NCBI GenBank assembly: GCA_025054935.1
Contig: JANWZD010000009.1
Coordinates: 62,001-126,000 of the forward strand
Direction of reading: 5' to 3'
Source of the DNA: Dehalococcoidia bacterium
GTDB lineage: Bacteria; Chloroflexota; Dehalococcoidia; SpSt-223
DNA: 64,000 bases
Shown here: positions 1-8,007 of the stretch, one piece after another
Position numbering within the stretch: the stretch's first letter is position 1
How the letters are laid out: every line of letters starts with the position of its first letter
The notes under the pieces: model-generated
The model's input: the letters and a program-made list of their open reading frames with translations, nothing else
What the model was told of the DNA's origin: nothing
Databases searched by the model: none
Made by a program: the position numbers and the translations under genes

Positions 1-1
1 C

Positions 2-346
2 GTTGCCGACCCCGACGAGCGGACGGCGCTCCAGGGGGTCAAGTGGGGCTTGCTCGGCCACCTTGTCGCCGAGTACTTCTACCCGGTCTGGCGCGACGAC
101 GGCTTCGAGGCGGAGACGCGCCGCGCGCAGGCGCGGCTGCGTGCCGGCGACCCCGCCGGGGCAGTGGCCGAGCTGTCTGACGAGTTTGCCCGCACCGTCG
201 CCATTGTCGGCCGGCCAGACGACTGCCGCCGTCAGCTTGCTGCCTGGCTCGAGCTCGTCGATTTCGTTGCGCTCTGGGCCCCTCACCGCCCAGAAGCGCC
301 TCACGCCGCTACCCTCGATTTCCTGATCGATCTCGTCGCAGCCTGA
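2..346 (+). CDS. Luciferase-like (LLM class) oxidoreductase, C-terminal part
   Basis: The reading frame is open at the left edge, so this is the last ~114 codons of a longer gene. The tail is helical, with an Arg/Ala-rich stretch, then VAIVGRPDDC and an RQLAAW segment. That resembles the C-terminal end of flavin- or F420-dependent luciferase-like monooxygenases, where a G-x-P-x-x-C/V turn precedes the last helix of the barrel. The catalytic barrel lies outside the window, so substrate and cofactor cannot be judged. It ends 7 bp before the stop of the convergent inositol-monophosphatase gene. The family call rests on a short segment and is only moderately supported. Confidence 0.45.
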   Translation, partial: VADPDERTALQGVKWGLLGHLVAEYFYPVWRDDGFEAETRRAQARLRAGDPAGAVAELSDEFARTVAIVGRPDDCRRQLAAWLELVDFVALWAPHRPEAPHAATLDFLIDLVAA

Positions 347-352
347 CCGGCG

Positions 353-1165
353 TCACGCAGGCAGCGGGCCCAGACCCTCGGTCGCAGCGACGAAGGCGGT
401 CACATGGTCCGGATTGCCGGCGAGGATCGAACGCGAGCGGAGCGTGAGCGGCGCGCCGCCCTGCTCGCGCACCACGCCGCCGGCCTCTTCGATCAGCAGC
501 CAGGCCGCCGCGAAATCCCACGGCGCGAGAAAATGATGAAAGTAGAGGTCGAACCGACCAGCCGCTGTATAGGCGAGGCCGAGCGCCGCCGACCCGAGGC
601 AGCGGAACAGTTGGACCTGGCCCCAAAGATGCTGCTCGATCGCGATCGCGCGGCGCGCCCGCTCGTCGTGATAGCCGAGGTCATACCCGATCACGGCGTC
701 GCGGAAGCTGCGTCCGCTCGCGCTGCGGATCGGCTGTCCGTTCAGCGTGGCGCCGCGGCCGGCGGCGGCAGCGAACACCTCCTCATGGCACGGGTCGTAG
801 ACCACCCCCACCAACGGCCGGCCGTCAAGCACGAGCGCTACCGAGACGCTGAAGAGCGGGATTCCCAAGGCATAGTTGAAGGTGCCGTCGAGGGGGTCGA
901 TCACCCAGCGCAGCCGCCCGGAGCTGCCGAAGGCACCGGCTTCCTCGGAGAGCACGTCATGATCCGGGAATGCTGCCCGGAGCCGATCGAGGATTGCTGC
1001 TTCGGCGGCGAGGTCAGCGTCCGTGGTGACGTTTGCGCGGCCGTGCTGGTGCACCGCGACGGCGCGCGGGCGCCGCTCGAGGATGACGCGGCCCGCTGCC
1101 CGCGCCGCTCCCACCGCCACCTCCAGGGCGTCTTCCCCGGTTCGGCCGATCGGCAGCGCGGTCAC
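353..1165 (-). CDS. Inositol monophosphatase family protein
   Basis: A 270-residue protein of the Mg-dependent inositol-phosphatase superfamily, which hydrolyses inositol-1-phosphate or related sugar phosphates in the cytoplasm. The metal-binding motifs are present: SEEAG near residue 75, IDPLDGTFNYALG near residue 90 and PWDFAAAWLLIEEAGG near 205. Length fits the family. The GTG start at 1165 overlaps the stop of the upstream metallo-beta-lactamase gene (GTGA), so the two are probably translationally coupled. A longer frame exists upstream, but it runs antisense-like through the neighbour and has no family similarity. The exact substrate (inositol phosphate, fructose-1,6-bisphosphate or PAP) cannot be told from the sequence. 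Confidence 0.9.
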   Translation of the reverse strand: MTALPIGRTGEDALEVAVGAARAAGRVILERRPRAVAVHQHGRANVTTDADLAAEAAILDRLRAAFPDHDVLSEEAGAFGSSGRLRWVIDPLDGTFNYALGIPLFSVSVALVLDGRPLVGVVYDPCHEEVFAAAAGRGATLNGQPIRSASGRSFRDAVIGYDLGYHDERARRAIAIEQHLWGQVQLFRCLGSAALGLAYTAAGRFDLYFHHFLAPWDFAAAWLLIEEAGGVVREQGGAPLTLRSRSILAGNPDHVTAFVAATEGLGPLPA

Positions 1166-1929
1166 ACGACGTACCGCTGGCCGTCTTCGGGCGCCTCGAT
1201 CGTTGCGCCAAGCTCGGCAGCGAGCGCGGCCAGTTCCCGCACAATCTCGTCGTCGTAATCGGCGTTCCGGTGGATGGCGACCACGCGCGGAAGCGTGCCG
1301 TGGATGGCGCGGAACGCTTCGAGCTCCGCGCCGAGCCGACGCGGGGTCAGATGCTTCGCGTTCACGGCAGCGGCATCGAGGCGGTTCGGGAAGGTCACCT
1401 CGACGAGCAGCAGGTCCGGCCGGACCCGCTCCCACAAGCCGGGGACGCTCCCGTGAGTATCGCTCGTGTAGAAGAGCGAACGGCCGTCGCGTTCGATCAG
1501 CACGCCGACCGTCGGCGCCGAGTGATTTGCCGGGGCTGGCGTCAGGCGATACCCCGCGACCTCGACCGGCTGGTAGGGCGCAAGCTCCCAAAAGCGGACG
1601 GCGGGCGCCTCGCTGCTGGGAAGCTCATCCAGCTGCGGCCAGATCACGCCGTTGAAGAATGCCGAGCGCAGCACGGCGCGCACCTCAGGCAGGCAATAGA
1701 CCGGCAGCGGAGGGTATCCCCAGCGGCTGAACGCGACGGAGGGAAAATCGCGGATATGGTCGTAGTGGTAGTGCGTCAGCACAACCGCCTCAAGGGCGCG
1801 CTGCTGCTCGCGGCTCAGCGCCGCCGCGAGACAGCCTGCATCGATCGCGACCCGACCATCGACAAGAAAGGTGGTCGCGCGCCGACCGGCGCTCTCGGTT
1901 TGATAGGCGCCGACAATCTGTACGTCCAC
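1162..1929 (-). CDS. Metallo-beta-lactamase fold hydrolase (class II cAMP phosphodiesterase-like)
   Basis: A 255-residue metallo-beta-lactamase-fold protein. The metal motif is LTHYHYDH near residue 52, with further ligands in PANHSAP, YTSDTHG and the late AKHLTP motif. The combination SDTxG plus KHLTP is typical of the tRNase Z / cyclic-nucleotide phosphodiesterase branch, so a phosphodiesterase-like role is possible but unproven. The GTG start is preceded by GGAGGG at good spacing. It is the first gene of a two-gene operon with the inositol phosphatase (GTGA overlap). An inverted repeat lies just upstream of the start. Confidence 0.8.
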   Translation of the reverse strand: MDVQIVGAYQTESAGRRATTFLVDGRVAIDAGCLAAALSREQQRALEAVVLTHYHYDHIRDFPSVAFSRWGYPPLPVYCLPEVRAVLRSAFFNGVIWPQLDELPSSEAPAVRFWELAPYQPVEVAGYRLTPAPANHSAPTVGVLIERDGRSLFYTSDTHGSVPGLWERVRPDLLLVEVTFPNRLDAAAVNAKHLTPRRLGAELEAFRAIHGTLPRVVAIHRNADYDDEIVRELAALAAELGATIEAPEDGQRYVV

Positions 1930-1941
1930 CCAACCCTCCGC

Positions 1942-1984
1942 GGGACAGGGTGTCCCCTGAGATGGAGACGGCGGCCAAAGTCTA
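1942..1984 (-). promoter_or_regulatory. Putative promoter -10 and operator-like inverted repeat
   Basis: Read on the minus strand, a TAGACT -10-like hexamer (1979-1984) is followed by a perfect inverted repeat TGTCCC/GGGACA with a 3-base centre (1942-1956), located between the presumed start of transcription and the GTG of the metallo-beta-lactamase gene. The position would suit a repressor site or an mRNA hairpin. No clear -35 was identified. Confidence 0.3.
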
Positions 1985-2008
1985 CCAGATGGCCGGGTGC
2001 TGACATTC

Positions 2009-2038
2009 TTGCGGCCGCCGGAAGCGCGCCGCTATGAT
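2009..2038 (+). promoter_or_regulatory. Putative sigma70-type promoter of pyrK-pyrD
   Basis: TTGCGG (2009-2014) and TATGAT (2033-2038) are separated by 18 bp, a good match to a housekeeping promoter. Transcription from here would begin near 2045, which excludes the ATG at 2034 as the pyrK start and supports the ATG at 2064. Confidence 0.5.
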
Positions 2039-2063
2039 CCGCCCCATCGCCGAGCGGGAGAGC

Positions 2064-2828
2064 ATGCAGCAATTTGTCGGTCAAGTGGTAGCGGTCGAGC
2101 CGTTGGGCTCGGCGGGAACGATCCTCTGGCTGACGGCTCCTGCGCTGGCTACGATGACAAGCGGCCAATTCGTGCTGGCGCGCTGCGGCGACAGCTTCGA
2201 CCCCTTGCTGCGGCGCGGTCTCTCGCTCCATCACACCGCGCGCTCCGATGGCGCGGTCGGTTTTCTCGTCGGCAGCGGGAAACGCTGGACAGACTGGCTT
2301 GCTGCGCGCCGGCCGGGCGATGGCATCGATCTCATCGGTCCGCTCGGAAAAGGGTTCTCTCGGGAGAAAACCGCCCGCCGCCTCTTGATCGTCGCTGAGG
2401 GGCTGGGAATCGCGCCGATGGTTGCCCTTGGAGAAGAGGCAGTTGCTGCCGGGTGCGAGGTGCGGGTCGTTGTCGAAGCACCCTCGGCAGCTGCGCTCTA
2501 TCCCGTCGAGCGGCTCCCCGCCGCGGCCGAGGTCGTGGTGTTTACTCATGATGGAACAGCGGGACGGCGCGGCCGCGCCAGCGAAGGCGTCGCCGATCTG
2601 ATCGGCTGGGCCGATCAAGCGTTCCTTGCCGGCTCGCGCCGCCTGCTTGCCGATGCGCGCGCAGCCCTAGCGCGCCGGCAGTTGCGGACGCCGGTCCAAG
2701 TGATCGTCGAAGAGCGAATGGCCTGCGGCGTCGGCGCTTGTCTCGGCTGTGTCGTCTTCACGACCGAGGGACCTGTTCCCTCCTGTGTTGCTGGACCAGT
2801 GTTCGACCTGTGGGCGCTCACATGGTGA
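2064..2828 (+). CDS. pyrK: Dihydroorotate dehydrogenase electron-transfer subunit PyrK
   Basis: A 254-residue iron-sulfur flavoprotein of the ferredoxin-reductase family. It passes electrons from dihydroorotate dehydrogenase B to NAD in pyrimidine synthesis. Visible parts: an FAD-binding beta-barrel with RRGLSLH (residues ~51-57), the GLGIAPM nucleotide loop near residue 114, and a C-terminal [2Fe-2S] site MACGVGACLGCVV with a further Cys in PSCVAGP. The start at 2064 is preferred over an in-frame ATG at 2034 because the latter overlaps a promoter -10 box and lacks a ribosome site, while GGGAG precedes 2064. It overlaps pyrD by 7 bp, as expected for subunits of one heterotetramer. Confidence 0.9.
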   Translation: MQQFVGQVVAVEPLGSAGTILWLTAPALATMTSGQFVLARCGDSFDPLLRRGLSLHHTARSDGAVGFLVGSGKRWTDWLAARRPGDGIDLIGPLGKGFSREKTARRLLIVAEGLGIAPMVALGEEAVAAGCEVRVVVEAPSAAALYPVERLPAAAEVVVFTHDGTAGRRGRASEGVADLIGWADQAFLAGSRRLLADARAALARRQLRTPVQVIVEERMACGVGACLGCVVFTTEGPVPSCVAGPVFDLWALTW

Positions 2829-3757
2829 ACCTTGCGGTCGACCTCACCCCGCGGCTGCGGCTGGCCAACCCGGTCATCGCCGCTTCGGGCACCTTCGGCT
2901 ACGGCACAGAGTACGAGGACCTGATCGACCGGGAGCGGCTCGGCGCGATCGTGAGCAAGGCGGTTGGGCCGGCGCCGCGCCACGGCAATCCGCTCCCCCG
3001 CCTCTTCGAGACCCCAGCGGGGCTGCTCAACTCGATCGGCCTGCAGGGGATCGGGGTTGAGCGCGTTGCCGCCGAGAAAGCACCGCTGTGGGCGCGCTGG
3101 CGGGTGCCGGTGATTGTCAACGTCGTCGGCGAGCGGGTGGGCGATTTCTGCGCCGTTGTCGAGCGGCTGGACGGACTGCCAGGCGTTGCGGGCTTCGAGC
3201 TGAATATCAGCTGCCCCAATGTCGAGGGCGGGATGCTCTTTGGGCACGACGCGCGGATGGCCGCCGAACTGACCGCAGCCGTGCGCCGACGGACACAGCT
3301 TCCCCTGCTTGTCAAGCTGTCGCCGAACGCTCCCGACCCGCTCGCGGTCGCGCAGGCGACCGTGGCGGCAGGAGCGGATTGTCTTGTCGTTGCCAACACT
3401 TGGCTCGGCATGGCAATCGACCCGAAGCGGCGCCGCCCGGTCTTTTCGAACGTCTTTGCCGGCCTCTCCGGCCCGGCGATCCGGCCGCTCGCCGTCCGCC
3501 TGACCTACCAAGTCGCCCAAGTCGTCAACGTGCCGATCGTCGGCTGCGGCGGCATCGCCAGCGCGGCCGATGCGCTCGAATTTATCATGGCAGGCGCGAC
3601 GGCGGTGCAGGTTGGAACGATGACCTTCACCGAGCCTGGCACGATGGTCGCCGTGATCGAGGGGCTGCGCGACTTCTGCGAGCGCGAAGGGGTGACAACC
3701 CTGACCGAGCTTGTGGGAGCCGCGAACGACCGTTGCACTCCCGAAGGAGCCGCATGA
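2822..3757 (+). CDS. pyrD: Dihydroorotate dehydrogenase, class 1B catalytic subunit
   Basis: A 311-residue FMN-dependent TIM-barrel enzyme that oxidises dihydroorotate to orotate. Diagnostic segments: NPVIAASGTFGYG near the N terminus, AGLLNSIGLQG, the active-site region ELNISCPNV with the catalytic Cys, LLVKLSPN, and VGCGGI plus AVQVGTM at the phosphate-binding end. The class 1B assignment follows from the active-site Cys and the overlapping pyrK. The ATG at 2822 lies 7 bp inside pyrK. A longer upstream frame has no family similarity. The stop overlaps the start of the next gene (ATGA). Confidence 0.95.
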   Translation: MVNLAVDLTPRLRLANPVIAASGTFGYGTEYEDLIDRERLGAIVSKAVGPAPRHGNPLPRLFETPAGLLNSIGLQGIGVERVAAEKAPLWARWRVPVIVNVVGERVGDFCAVVERLDGLPGVAGFELNISCPNVEGGMLFGHDARMAAELTAAVRRRTQLPLLVKLSPNAPDPLAVAQATVAAGADCLVVANTWLGMAIDPKRRRPVFSNVFAGLSGPAIRPLAVRLTYQVAQVVNVPIVGCGGIASAADALEFIMAGATAVQVGTMTFTEPGTMVAVIEGLRDFCEREGVTTLTELVGAANDRCTPEGAA

Positions 3758-4725
3758 CCGTCTCTCTCCGACTTGGTCTCGCACTCGCCCTCCTGATCGC
3801 TGGCTCCGGCTGCCAGTATCTCGCGCGGCTGACGCCCGGGCGGACAGGCGCGCCCGGCACGCCGCTCCCCCAGATCGTTGTTGATACGCGGGGAACGGAG
3901 ATCAAGGTGCCGGGGAAGATCGCCTTCGCACGCGAGGGCAACCTCTGGATCCTCGCCGACGGCGTAACGACGCAGCTGACAAAAGGCGGCAAGGATATGC
4001 AGCCGGCGTGGTCGCCGGATGGCACCGTGATCGCCTACGTCAAGAAGGAGCAGGATTATTCGGACATCCTGCTCTATGTCGTCGGGACCGGCGATTTCAA
4101 GCCGCTCACCAACAACCGCTTGAACCGCTCGACGTGGGTCTTTCGCCCGACGTGGTCGCCGGACGGGAAGCAGATCGCCTATGTCAGCGACCAGTACAGT
4201 TGGGATATGGGCCTGTTCTTGATGAACGCGACCGGCACCGGTGCGCGACGGCTGACCCAAAGCGAAGGCGCCGGCGGGGTGGACAACCCGACGTGGTCTC
4301 CCGACGGCAAGACGATCGCGCTGGCCGCCTTTCGCGGCGGTGTTCAGCAGATCTGGCTCTACACTTTGGCCACCGGCCGCTGGACACAGGTGACCGCGCA
4401 TCCAGAAGGCGCCTACGATCCGCGCTGGTCGCCCGTTGACGACAAGATCGCCTATACCGCGCGCGAGGACAAGAAGCACGATATCTGGGTGACCGACCTC
4501 GAAGGCAAGAACAAGAAGCGCCTTACTACTCTCGGCGCGGCCCGCGCCCCTGCTTGGTCGCCCGACGGCAAGTTTCTCGCCTGGATTGCCGAGCAGCACG
4601 GCTCGTTTGATATCTGGGCTGCGACCGTCGACCGCGTCGACGGCGAGATCGTCCTCGGCACGCCCAGCAAGCTGACCAACGGCCTCCAAGTCGATCCCGT
4701 CAGCGGTCTCAGTTGGCTCTATTGA
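3754..4725 (+). CDS. TolB-like beta-propeller lipoprotein
   Basis: A 323-residue exported protein. The signal peptide ends in IAGSGC, a lipobox with Cys20 as the lipidation site. The body has at least five PD40/WD40-type blades, each carrying a W-S-P-D-G-K core (PAWSPDGTVIAYV, PTWSPDGKQIAYV, PTWSPDGKTIALA, PRWSPVDDKIAYT, PAWSPDGKFLAWI). Such propellers resemble TolB and usually bind proteins or glycans at the cell surface. The partner is unknown. The ATG overlaps the pyrD stop by ATGA, so it is translated with the pyrimidine genes although no functional link is obvious. Confidence 0.85.
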   Translation: MTVSLRLGLALALLIAGSGCQYLARLTPGRTGAPGTPLPQIVVDTRGTEIKVPGKIAFAREGNLWILADGVTTQLTKGGKDMQPAWSPDGTVIAYVKKEQDYSDILLYVVGTGDFKPLTNNRLNRSTWVFRPTWSPDGKQIAYVSDQYSWDMGLFLMNATGTGARRLTQSEGAGGVDNPTWSPDGKTIALAAFRGGVQQIWLYTLATGRWTQVTAHPEGAYDPRWSPVDDKIAYTAREDKKHDIWVTDLEGKNKKRLTTLGAARAPAWSPDGKFLAWIAEQHGSFDIWAATVDRVDGEIVLGTPSKLTNGLQVDPVSGLSWLY

Positions 4726-4738
4726 GCGCCGCGCCTTT

Positions 4739-5113
4739 CTAGGAGCGTCGCCGTTCCAGCTCACGCTCCTCTTCGATGGTGAAGCGCGCCCAGGGAATAG
4801 CGCGCAGCCGCTCGACCGGGATCGGTTTGCCGCTCTGCTCCGAAAAGCCGTAGGTGCCCTGCTCGATCTTCCAGAGAGCGTGGTTCACCTCATGAAGACG
4901 CTGCTCGAAGTCGTGCTCGAGCGAAAGCGCCTGCTCGCGGTCGTACAGGTCGGTGGCGATATCAGCGTAGTGCGCGGCGACCCCTCCGCCCTGGTTGTAC
5001 ACTTCGCTGGTGTCTTCGACGATGTCGCGCCGCGCGCCGGCGATCAGCATTTCGAGCCGCTTTCGCTCTGCGAGCAGCAATTGGCGGAATTCTTCAAGTT
5101 GACTCTGGTCCAT
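4739..5113 (-). CDS. DksA/TraR-like regulator lacking the zinc-finger cysteines
   Basis: A 124-residue protein with the DksA/TraR layout: a long N-terminal coiled coil, with an acidic DIVEDTSEVYN segment, then the conserved GTYGFSEQSGKPIPVERL block. In canonical members that block is GxYGxCxxCGxxIxxxRL followed by CxxC. Here the first pair is Ser/Ser and the second is Thr/Glu (WARFTIEE), so there is no cysteine to bind zinc. It is probably an RNA-polymerase secondary-channel binder that folds without metal. The ATG at 5113 is chosen because GGGGG lies 7 bp upstream. An in-frame ATG at 5143 is possible. Confidence 0.8.
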   Translation of the reverse strand: MDQSQLEEFRQLLLAERKRLEMLIAGARRDIVEDTSEVYNQGGGVAAHYADIATDLYDREQALSLEHDFEQRLHEVNHALWKIEQGTYGFSEQSGKPIPVERLRAIPWARFTIEEERELERRRS

Positions 5114-5253
5114 CGTTGACCCCCGTACTGCGCTCTTCTCCAAGCGTACACGCTCTGTCGGCGAGAGGCGAGCACACTGGCGGGCGAGGAGCGACCTAGC
5201 GTAGAGTTACTGGGCGGGAACCCGGGGAACGATTGCCTCAACAGCGAGGTGCG

Positions 5254-6504
5254 ATGAGCAACGAGGGCGACCTAGTTCTCCGACTGCACGGCGCAGAGAT
5301 GCAGGAGCTGCCCGGCCGGGTCGTTGCCGTCACCCTCCATACCTCCCGCGGCGACATTCAGGCGCTCCTCCATCCTGGCGAGAATGGGCGCGCCGCCGTC
5401 ATCTGGGCCGGCGGCGCAAATGGCGACATGAACGGGCCGGCTGGGGGGCTGTTCGCTGACCTCGCGGGCGACCTTGCTCCTCTTGGCGTCTCTTCGCTCC
5501 GGCTGCGGTATCGCAAGCCGCACTACTTCTACGAGTGCGTGCTCGATGTGCTGGCAGGGGTCTCCTTCCTCCGCGGCTTGGGTTCCGACGGCGTCGTGCT
5601 CGTCGGCCACGCGCAGGGCGGCGCAGCAGCGATCATGGCGGGGGTCCTCAGCGACCAGGTGAAGGCAGTGGCGGCGCTCGCCCCCCACGGCTTCGGAACC
5701 CATCTCGTTCATCAGTTGGCGCCGCGGCCGCTCCTCCTCATTCACGGCGAGAACGACGAGGTCTGCCGCCCTGAGATCTCGCTTGCGATCTTTCGCGACG
5801 CAGTTGAGCCAAAGCAGCTGATCCGCCTGCCCGGCGCGAGCCACTCGTTCATTGAACGCCGACAGGATCTCACGCTCATCCTCTCCGATTGGATCATCCA
5901 TCAGCTCGGTACGCGCCCGCTCGACCGAACTAACGGCGCGCCGACCATCATCCATCCCTTCGTCGTCGATGAGGACGGCCGACCGCGCATCAAAGAGCTC
6001 GTTCTCTACCAAGGGGATATCACCTCGCTCGAATGCGACGCGATCGTCTGTCCGAACAATGACCAGCTCTGGGTCACCGACGGCGTTGCCGGTGCCGTGC
6101 TGCGCCGCGCGGGCGAAAGCGTCTTGCGCGAAGCGGTAGCGGCCGGCCCGGCCCGCGTTGGGTCATGCGTCGTGACCAGCGCGGGCAAGCTCCCCGCCAA
6201 GCATGTCTTCCATGCCATCACGAGCGGCATAGCGAACGGCCTCATTCCTCCCTCGGTCGCGACGATCCAAGCAGCCACCCGCAGCTGCTTCGCCCGCGCC
6301 AATGAGCTCGGCCTGCGGAGCATCGCCTTTCCCGCCCTCGGCACTGGCGGCGCCGGGCTCCCGTTCGAGGCGGCGGCGGCGGCACTGCTGCCAGTCATTG
6401 AGGAGGAGCTGCGCAAACCGGGCACGGTCGAGAAGGTCGTGATTGCGCTGTTTGGCCCCGGCGCATTCCAAGCGTTTGCCAGCCGGCTGAACAGCAGGCG
6501 CTAG
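5254..6504 (+). CDS. Alpha/beta-hydrolase-like domain fused to a macro domain
   Basis: A 416-residue two-domain protein. Residues ~1-220 form an alpha/beta-hydrolase (dienelactone-hydrolase-like) domain with acid candidate D168 in HGENDEV and H197 in GASHSF. The nucleophile elbow, however, reads VGHAQGG, with Ala120 where serine is expected. Residues ~240-405 form a macro (ADP-ribose-binding) domain: YQGDITSLECDAIVCPNND, DGVAGAVLRRAG and FPALGTGGAGLP match the ligand loops. The fusion suggests sensing or processing of ADP-ribose-type ligands, with the hydrolase part probably inactive or using another nucleophile. The ATG at 5254 follows GAGGTG. A TTG at 5233 is less likely. Confidence 0.8.
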   Translation: MSNEGDLVLRLHGAEMQELPGRVVAVTLHTSRGDIQALLHPGENGRAAVIWAGGANGDMNGPAGGLFADLAGDLAPLGVSSLRLRYRKPHYFYECVLDVLAGVSFLRGLGSDGVVLVGHAQGGAAAIMAGVLSDQVKAVAALAPHGFGTHLVHQLAPRPLLLIHGENDEVCRPEISLAIFRDAVEPKQLIRLPGASHSFIERRQDLTLILSDWIIHQLGTRPLDRTNGAPTIIHPFVVDEDGRPRIKELVLYQGDITSLECDAIVCPNNDQLWVTDGVAGAVLRRAGESVLREAVAAGPARVGSCVVTSAGKLPAKHVFHAITSGIANGLIPPSVATIQAATRSCFARANELGLRSIAFPALGTGGAGLPFEAAAAALLPVIEEELRKPGTVEKVVIALFGPGAFQAFASRLNSRR

Positions 6505-6541
6505 CCGCCGCGTCTCTCCCGCTCGATCGCGCAACTTCCGA

Positions 6542-6547
6542 TATGAT
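6542..6547 (+). promoter_or_regulatory. Putative -10 element of the nuo operon
   Basis: TATGAT matches the -10 consensus at five of six positions and lies 61 bp upstream of the nuoA GTG. No good -35 hexamer is visible. Transcription from here would make an in-frame ATG at 6543 unusable and supports the nuoA start at 6609. Confidence 0.35.
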
Positions 6548-6608
6548 TGCTTCGCGGCAACCGGAATGGGCCTCGTGCGGGCGCTTCTCTCGAGGCGAGG
6601 AGGGGACG

Positions 6609-6977
6609 GTGACCGAGCGCTATGCCGTCGACTATCTGGCGGTTGTCCTCGCGATCGGCGTGCCGGTCGTCTTGCTCGGCGCGGCGCTCGCTGCTGCTTC
6701 CCTTCTCGCGCCGCGCGTCCGCACTGCCCGGATGGGAACCGCCTATGAGTGCGGCATGCCTCCCGCCCCCGGCTTCTCCCGCCAGATCAATGCCCGCTAT
6801 TTCCTCTTCGCCATCCTGTTCATGATCTTCGACGTGGAGGCGATCTTTCTCTTCCCGTGGGCAGTCATCTTCCCCGGCGCTGGACTGCTGATCTTTCTCG
6901 AGATGCTGCTCTTTGTCGCCATCCTGCTGTTCGGCTTGCTCTACACCATTCGCAAAGGGGTGCTGCGATGGAGCTGA
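6609..6977 (+). CDS. nuoA: NADH-quinone oxidoreductase subunit A
   Basis: A 122-residue membrane subunit of complex I with three transmembrane helices. Family signatures are [10 protein letters not shown] (the loop that contacts the quinone site), the [19 protein letters not shown] helix and FPWAVIF. The GTG at 6609 follows a strong GAGGAGGGG ribosome site. It is the first gene of an eleven-gene operon and overlaps nuoB by 10 bp. Confidence 0.93.
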   Translation: MTERYAVDYLAVVLAIGVPVVLLGAALAAASLLAPRVRTARMGTAYECGMPPAPGFSRQINARYFLFAILFMIFDVEAIFLFPWAVIFPGAGLLIFLEMLLFVAILLFGLLYTIRKGVLRWS

Positions 6978-7501
6978 TGCGCGACGGTCCGCCCCGGCCG
7001 ATTGACCAGATTGCGGGCCCCCTGCTTGGGCGGCTGCCGCCCGGCATCATCACGACCACCCTCGACGCGATCGTCGCGTGGGCGCGGAAGTCGTCACTCT
7101 GGCCGATGCAGTTCGGCCTCGCCTGCTGCGCCATCGAGATGATCTCGACCTACATGGCGCACCACGACTTCGACCGCTTCGGCGTCGTCACTTGGCCGTC
7201 GCCCCGCCAGTCGGATGTCATGATCGTCTCGGGAACGGTCGTCGCCAAGATGGCGCCGGCGATCGAAACCCTCTATGAGCAGATGCCGTACCCGAAGTGG
7301 GTGATCGCGATGGGCGCCTGCGCCGTTGATGGCGGGCCGTACGTCCGCTCCTACTCCGTCGTGATGGGGGTGGACAAGATCATCCCCGTCGATGTCTACG
7401 TCTCCGGCTGTCCGCCCCGGCCGGAAGCACTGCTCCACGGCGTGCTCAAGCTCCAAGAGAAGATCGCCCGCGAGGCGCGCTTCGCGAGGCAGCGCGCGTG
7501 A
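6968..7501 (+). CDS. nuoB: NADH-quinone oxidoreductase subunit B
   Basis: A 177-residue peripheral-arm subunit that holds the terminal [4Fe-4S] cluster N2 next to the quinone site. The cluster ligands are visible: the tandem cysteines in GLACCAIEM (near residue 55), the Cys in [10 protein letters not shown] and the Cys in VSGCPPRPE. The length matches the family. The ATG lies inside the end of nuoA and the TGA overlaps the nuoC GTG. Confidence 0.95.
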   Translation: MELMRDGPPRPIDQIAGPLLGRLPPGIITTTLDAIVAWARKSSLWPMQFGLACCAIEMISTYMAHHDFDRFGVVTWPSPRQSDVMIVSGTVVAKMAPAIETLYEQMPYPKWVIAMGACAVDGGPYVRSYSVVMGVDKIIPVDVYVSGCPPRPEALLHGVLKLQEKIAREARFARQRA

Positions 7502-8007
7502 GCGTGCGGCTCGTCACTGTCGCGCCGTCGCCGCTTCGGCCGGCTGCCGAGGTGGCGCTGCTGCTGCGCGAGCGGCTTGGCGTCGAGGCGGCGGTCATCC
7601 TCGACGAGGCCGTCTTCTTCGTGCCGCCCGACGAGGTCGCCGCAACGGCCCGCCGCCTGCGCGACGACCCGGCGCTCGCCTTTGACTACCTGCGCTGCCT
7701 GTCGGCGGTGGACTACATCGACTATCTTGAGGTCGTCTACCACCTGCTGTCGCTCCGCGAGCGCCAGAAGGCGGTAATGAAGGCGCGGCTGGTCGAGCCA
7801 GACCTGACAGTCGACTCGGTGGTCGGCATCTGGCGCGGGGCCGACTGGCACGAGCGCGAGGCGGCCGACCTGTTCGGCATCACCTTCCGCGGCCATCCGA
7901 ACCTGCGCCGGCTGCTTCTGCCCGACGAGTTCGAAGGCTTTCCGCTCCGCAAGAGCTACCCTCTCGCGCCGCTGCCGAGCGAAGAGGTCGAGGAGGGCGA
8001 GGAGTGA
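7498..8007 (+). CDS. nuoC: NADH-quinone oxidoreductase subunit C
   Basis: A 169-residue peripheral subunit (30-kDa subunit family). The conserved block [20 protein letters not shown], then [27 protein letters not shown] in the C-terminal third, is diagnostic. It is a separate gene, not the nuoCD fusion of enterobacteria. The GTG start overlaps the nuoB stop (GTGA), and its own stop overlaps the nuoD GTG in the same way. Confidence 0.95.
   Translation: MSVRLVTVAPSPLRPAAEVALLLRERLGVEAAVILDEAVFFVPPDEVAATARRLRDDPALAFDYLRCLSAVDYIDYLEVVYHLLSLRERQKAVMKARLVEPDLTVDSVVGIWRGADWHEREAADLFGITFRGHPNLRRLLLPDEFEGFPLRKSYPLAPLPSEEVEEGEE

Noticed and set aside
353-1591. A 412-codon minus-strand frame extending the inositol monophosphatase upstream
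   Set aside because: The first ~140 codons run through the metallo-beta-lactamase gene in another frame and are Arg/Pro-rich with no similarity. The GTGA overlap at 1165 is the better start.
2615-3784. Long minus-strand frame opposite pyrD
   Set aside because: It is a codon-shadow of pyrD with an Arg/Gly/Asp-rich product and no ribosome site. pyrD itself is unambiguous.
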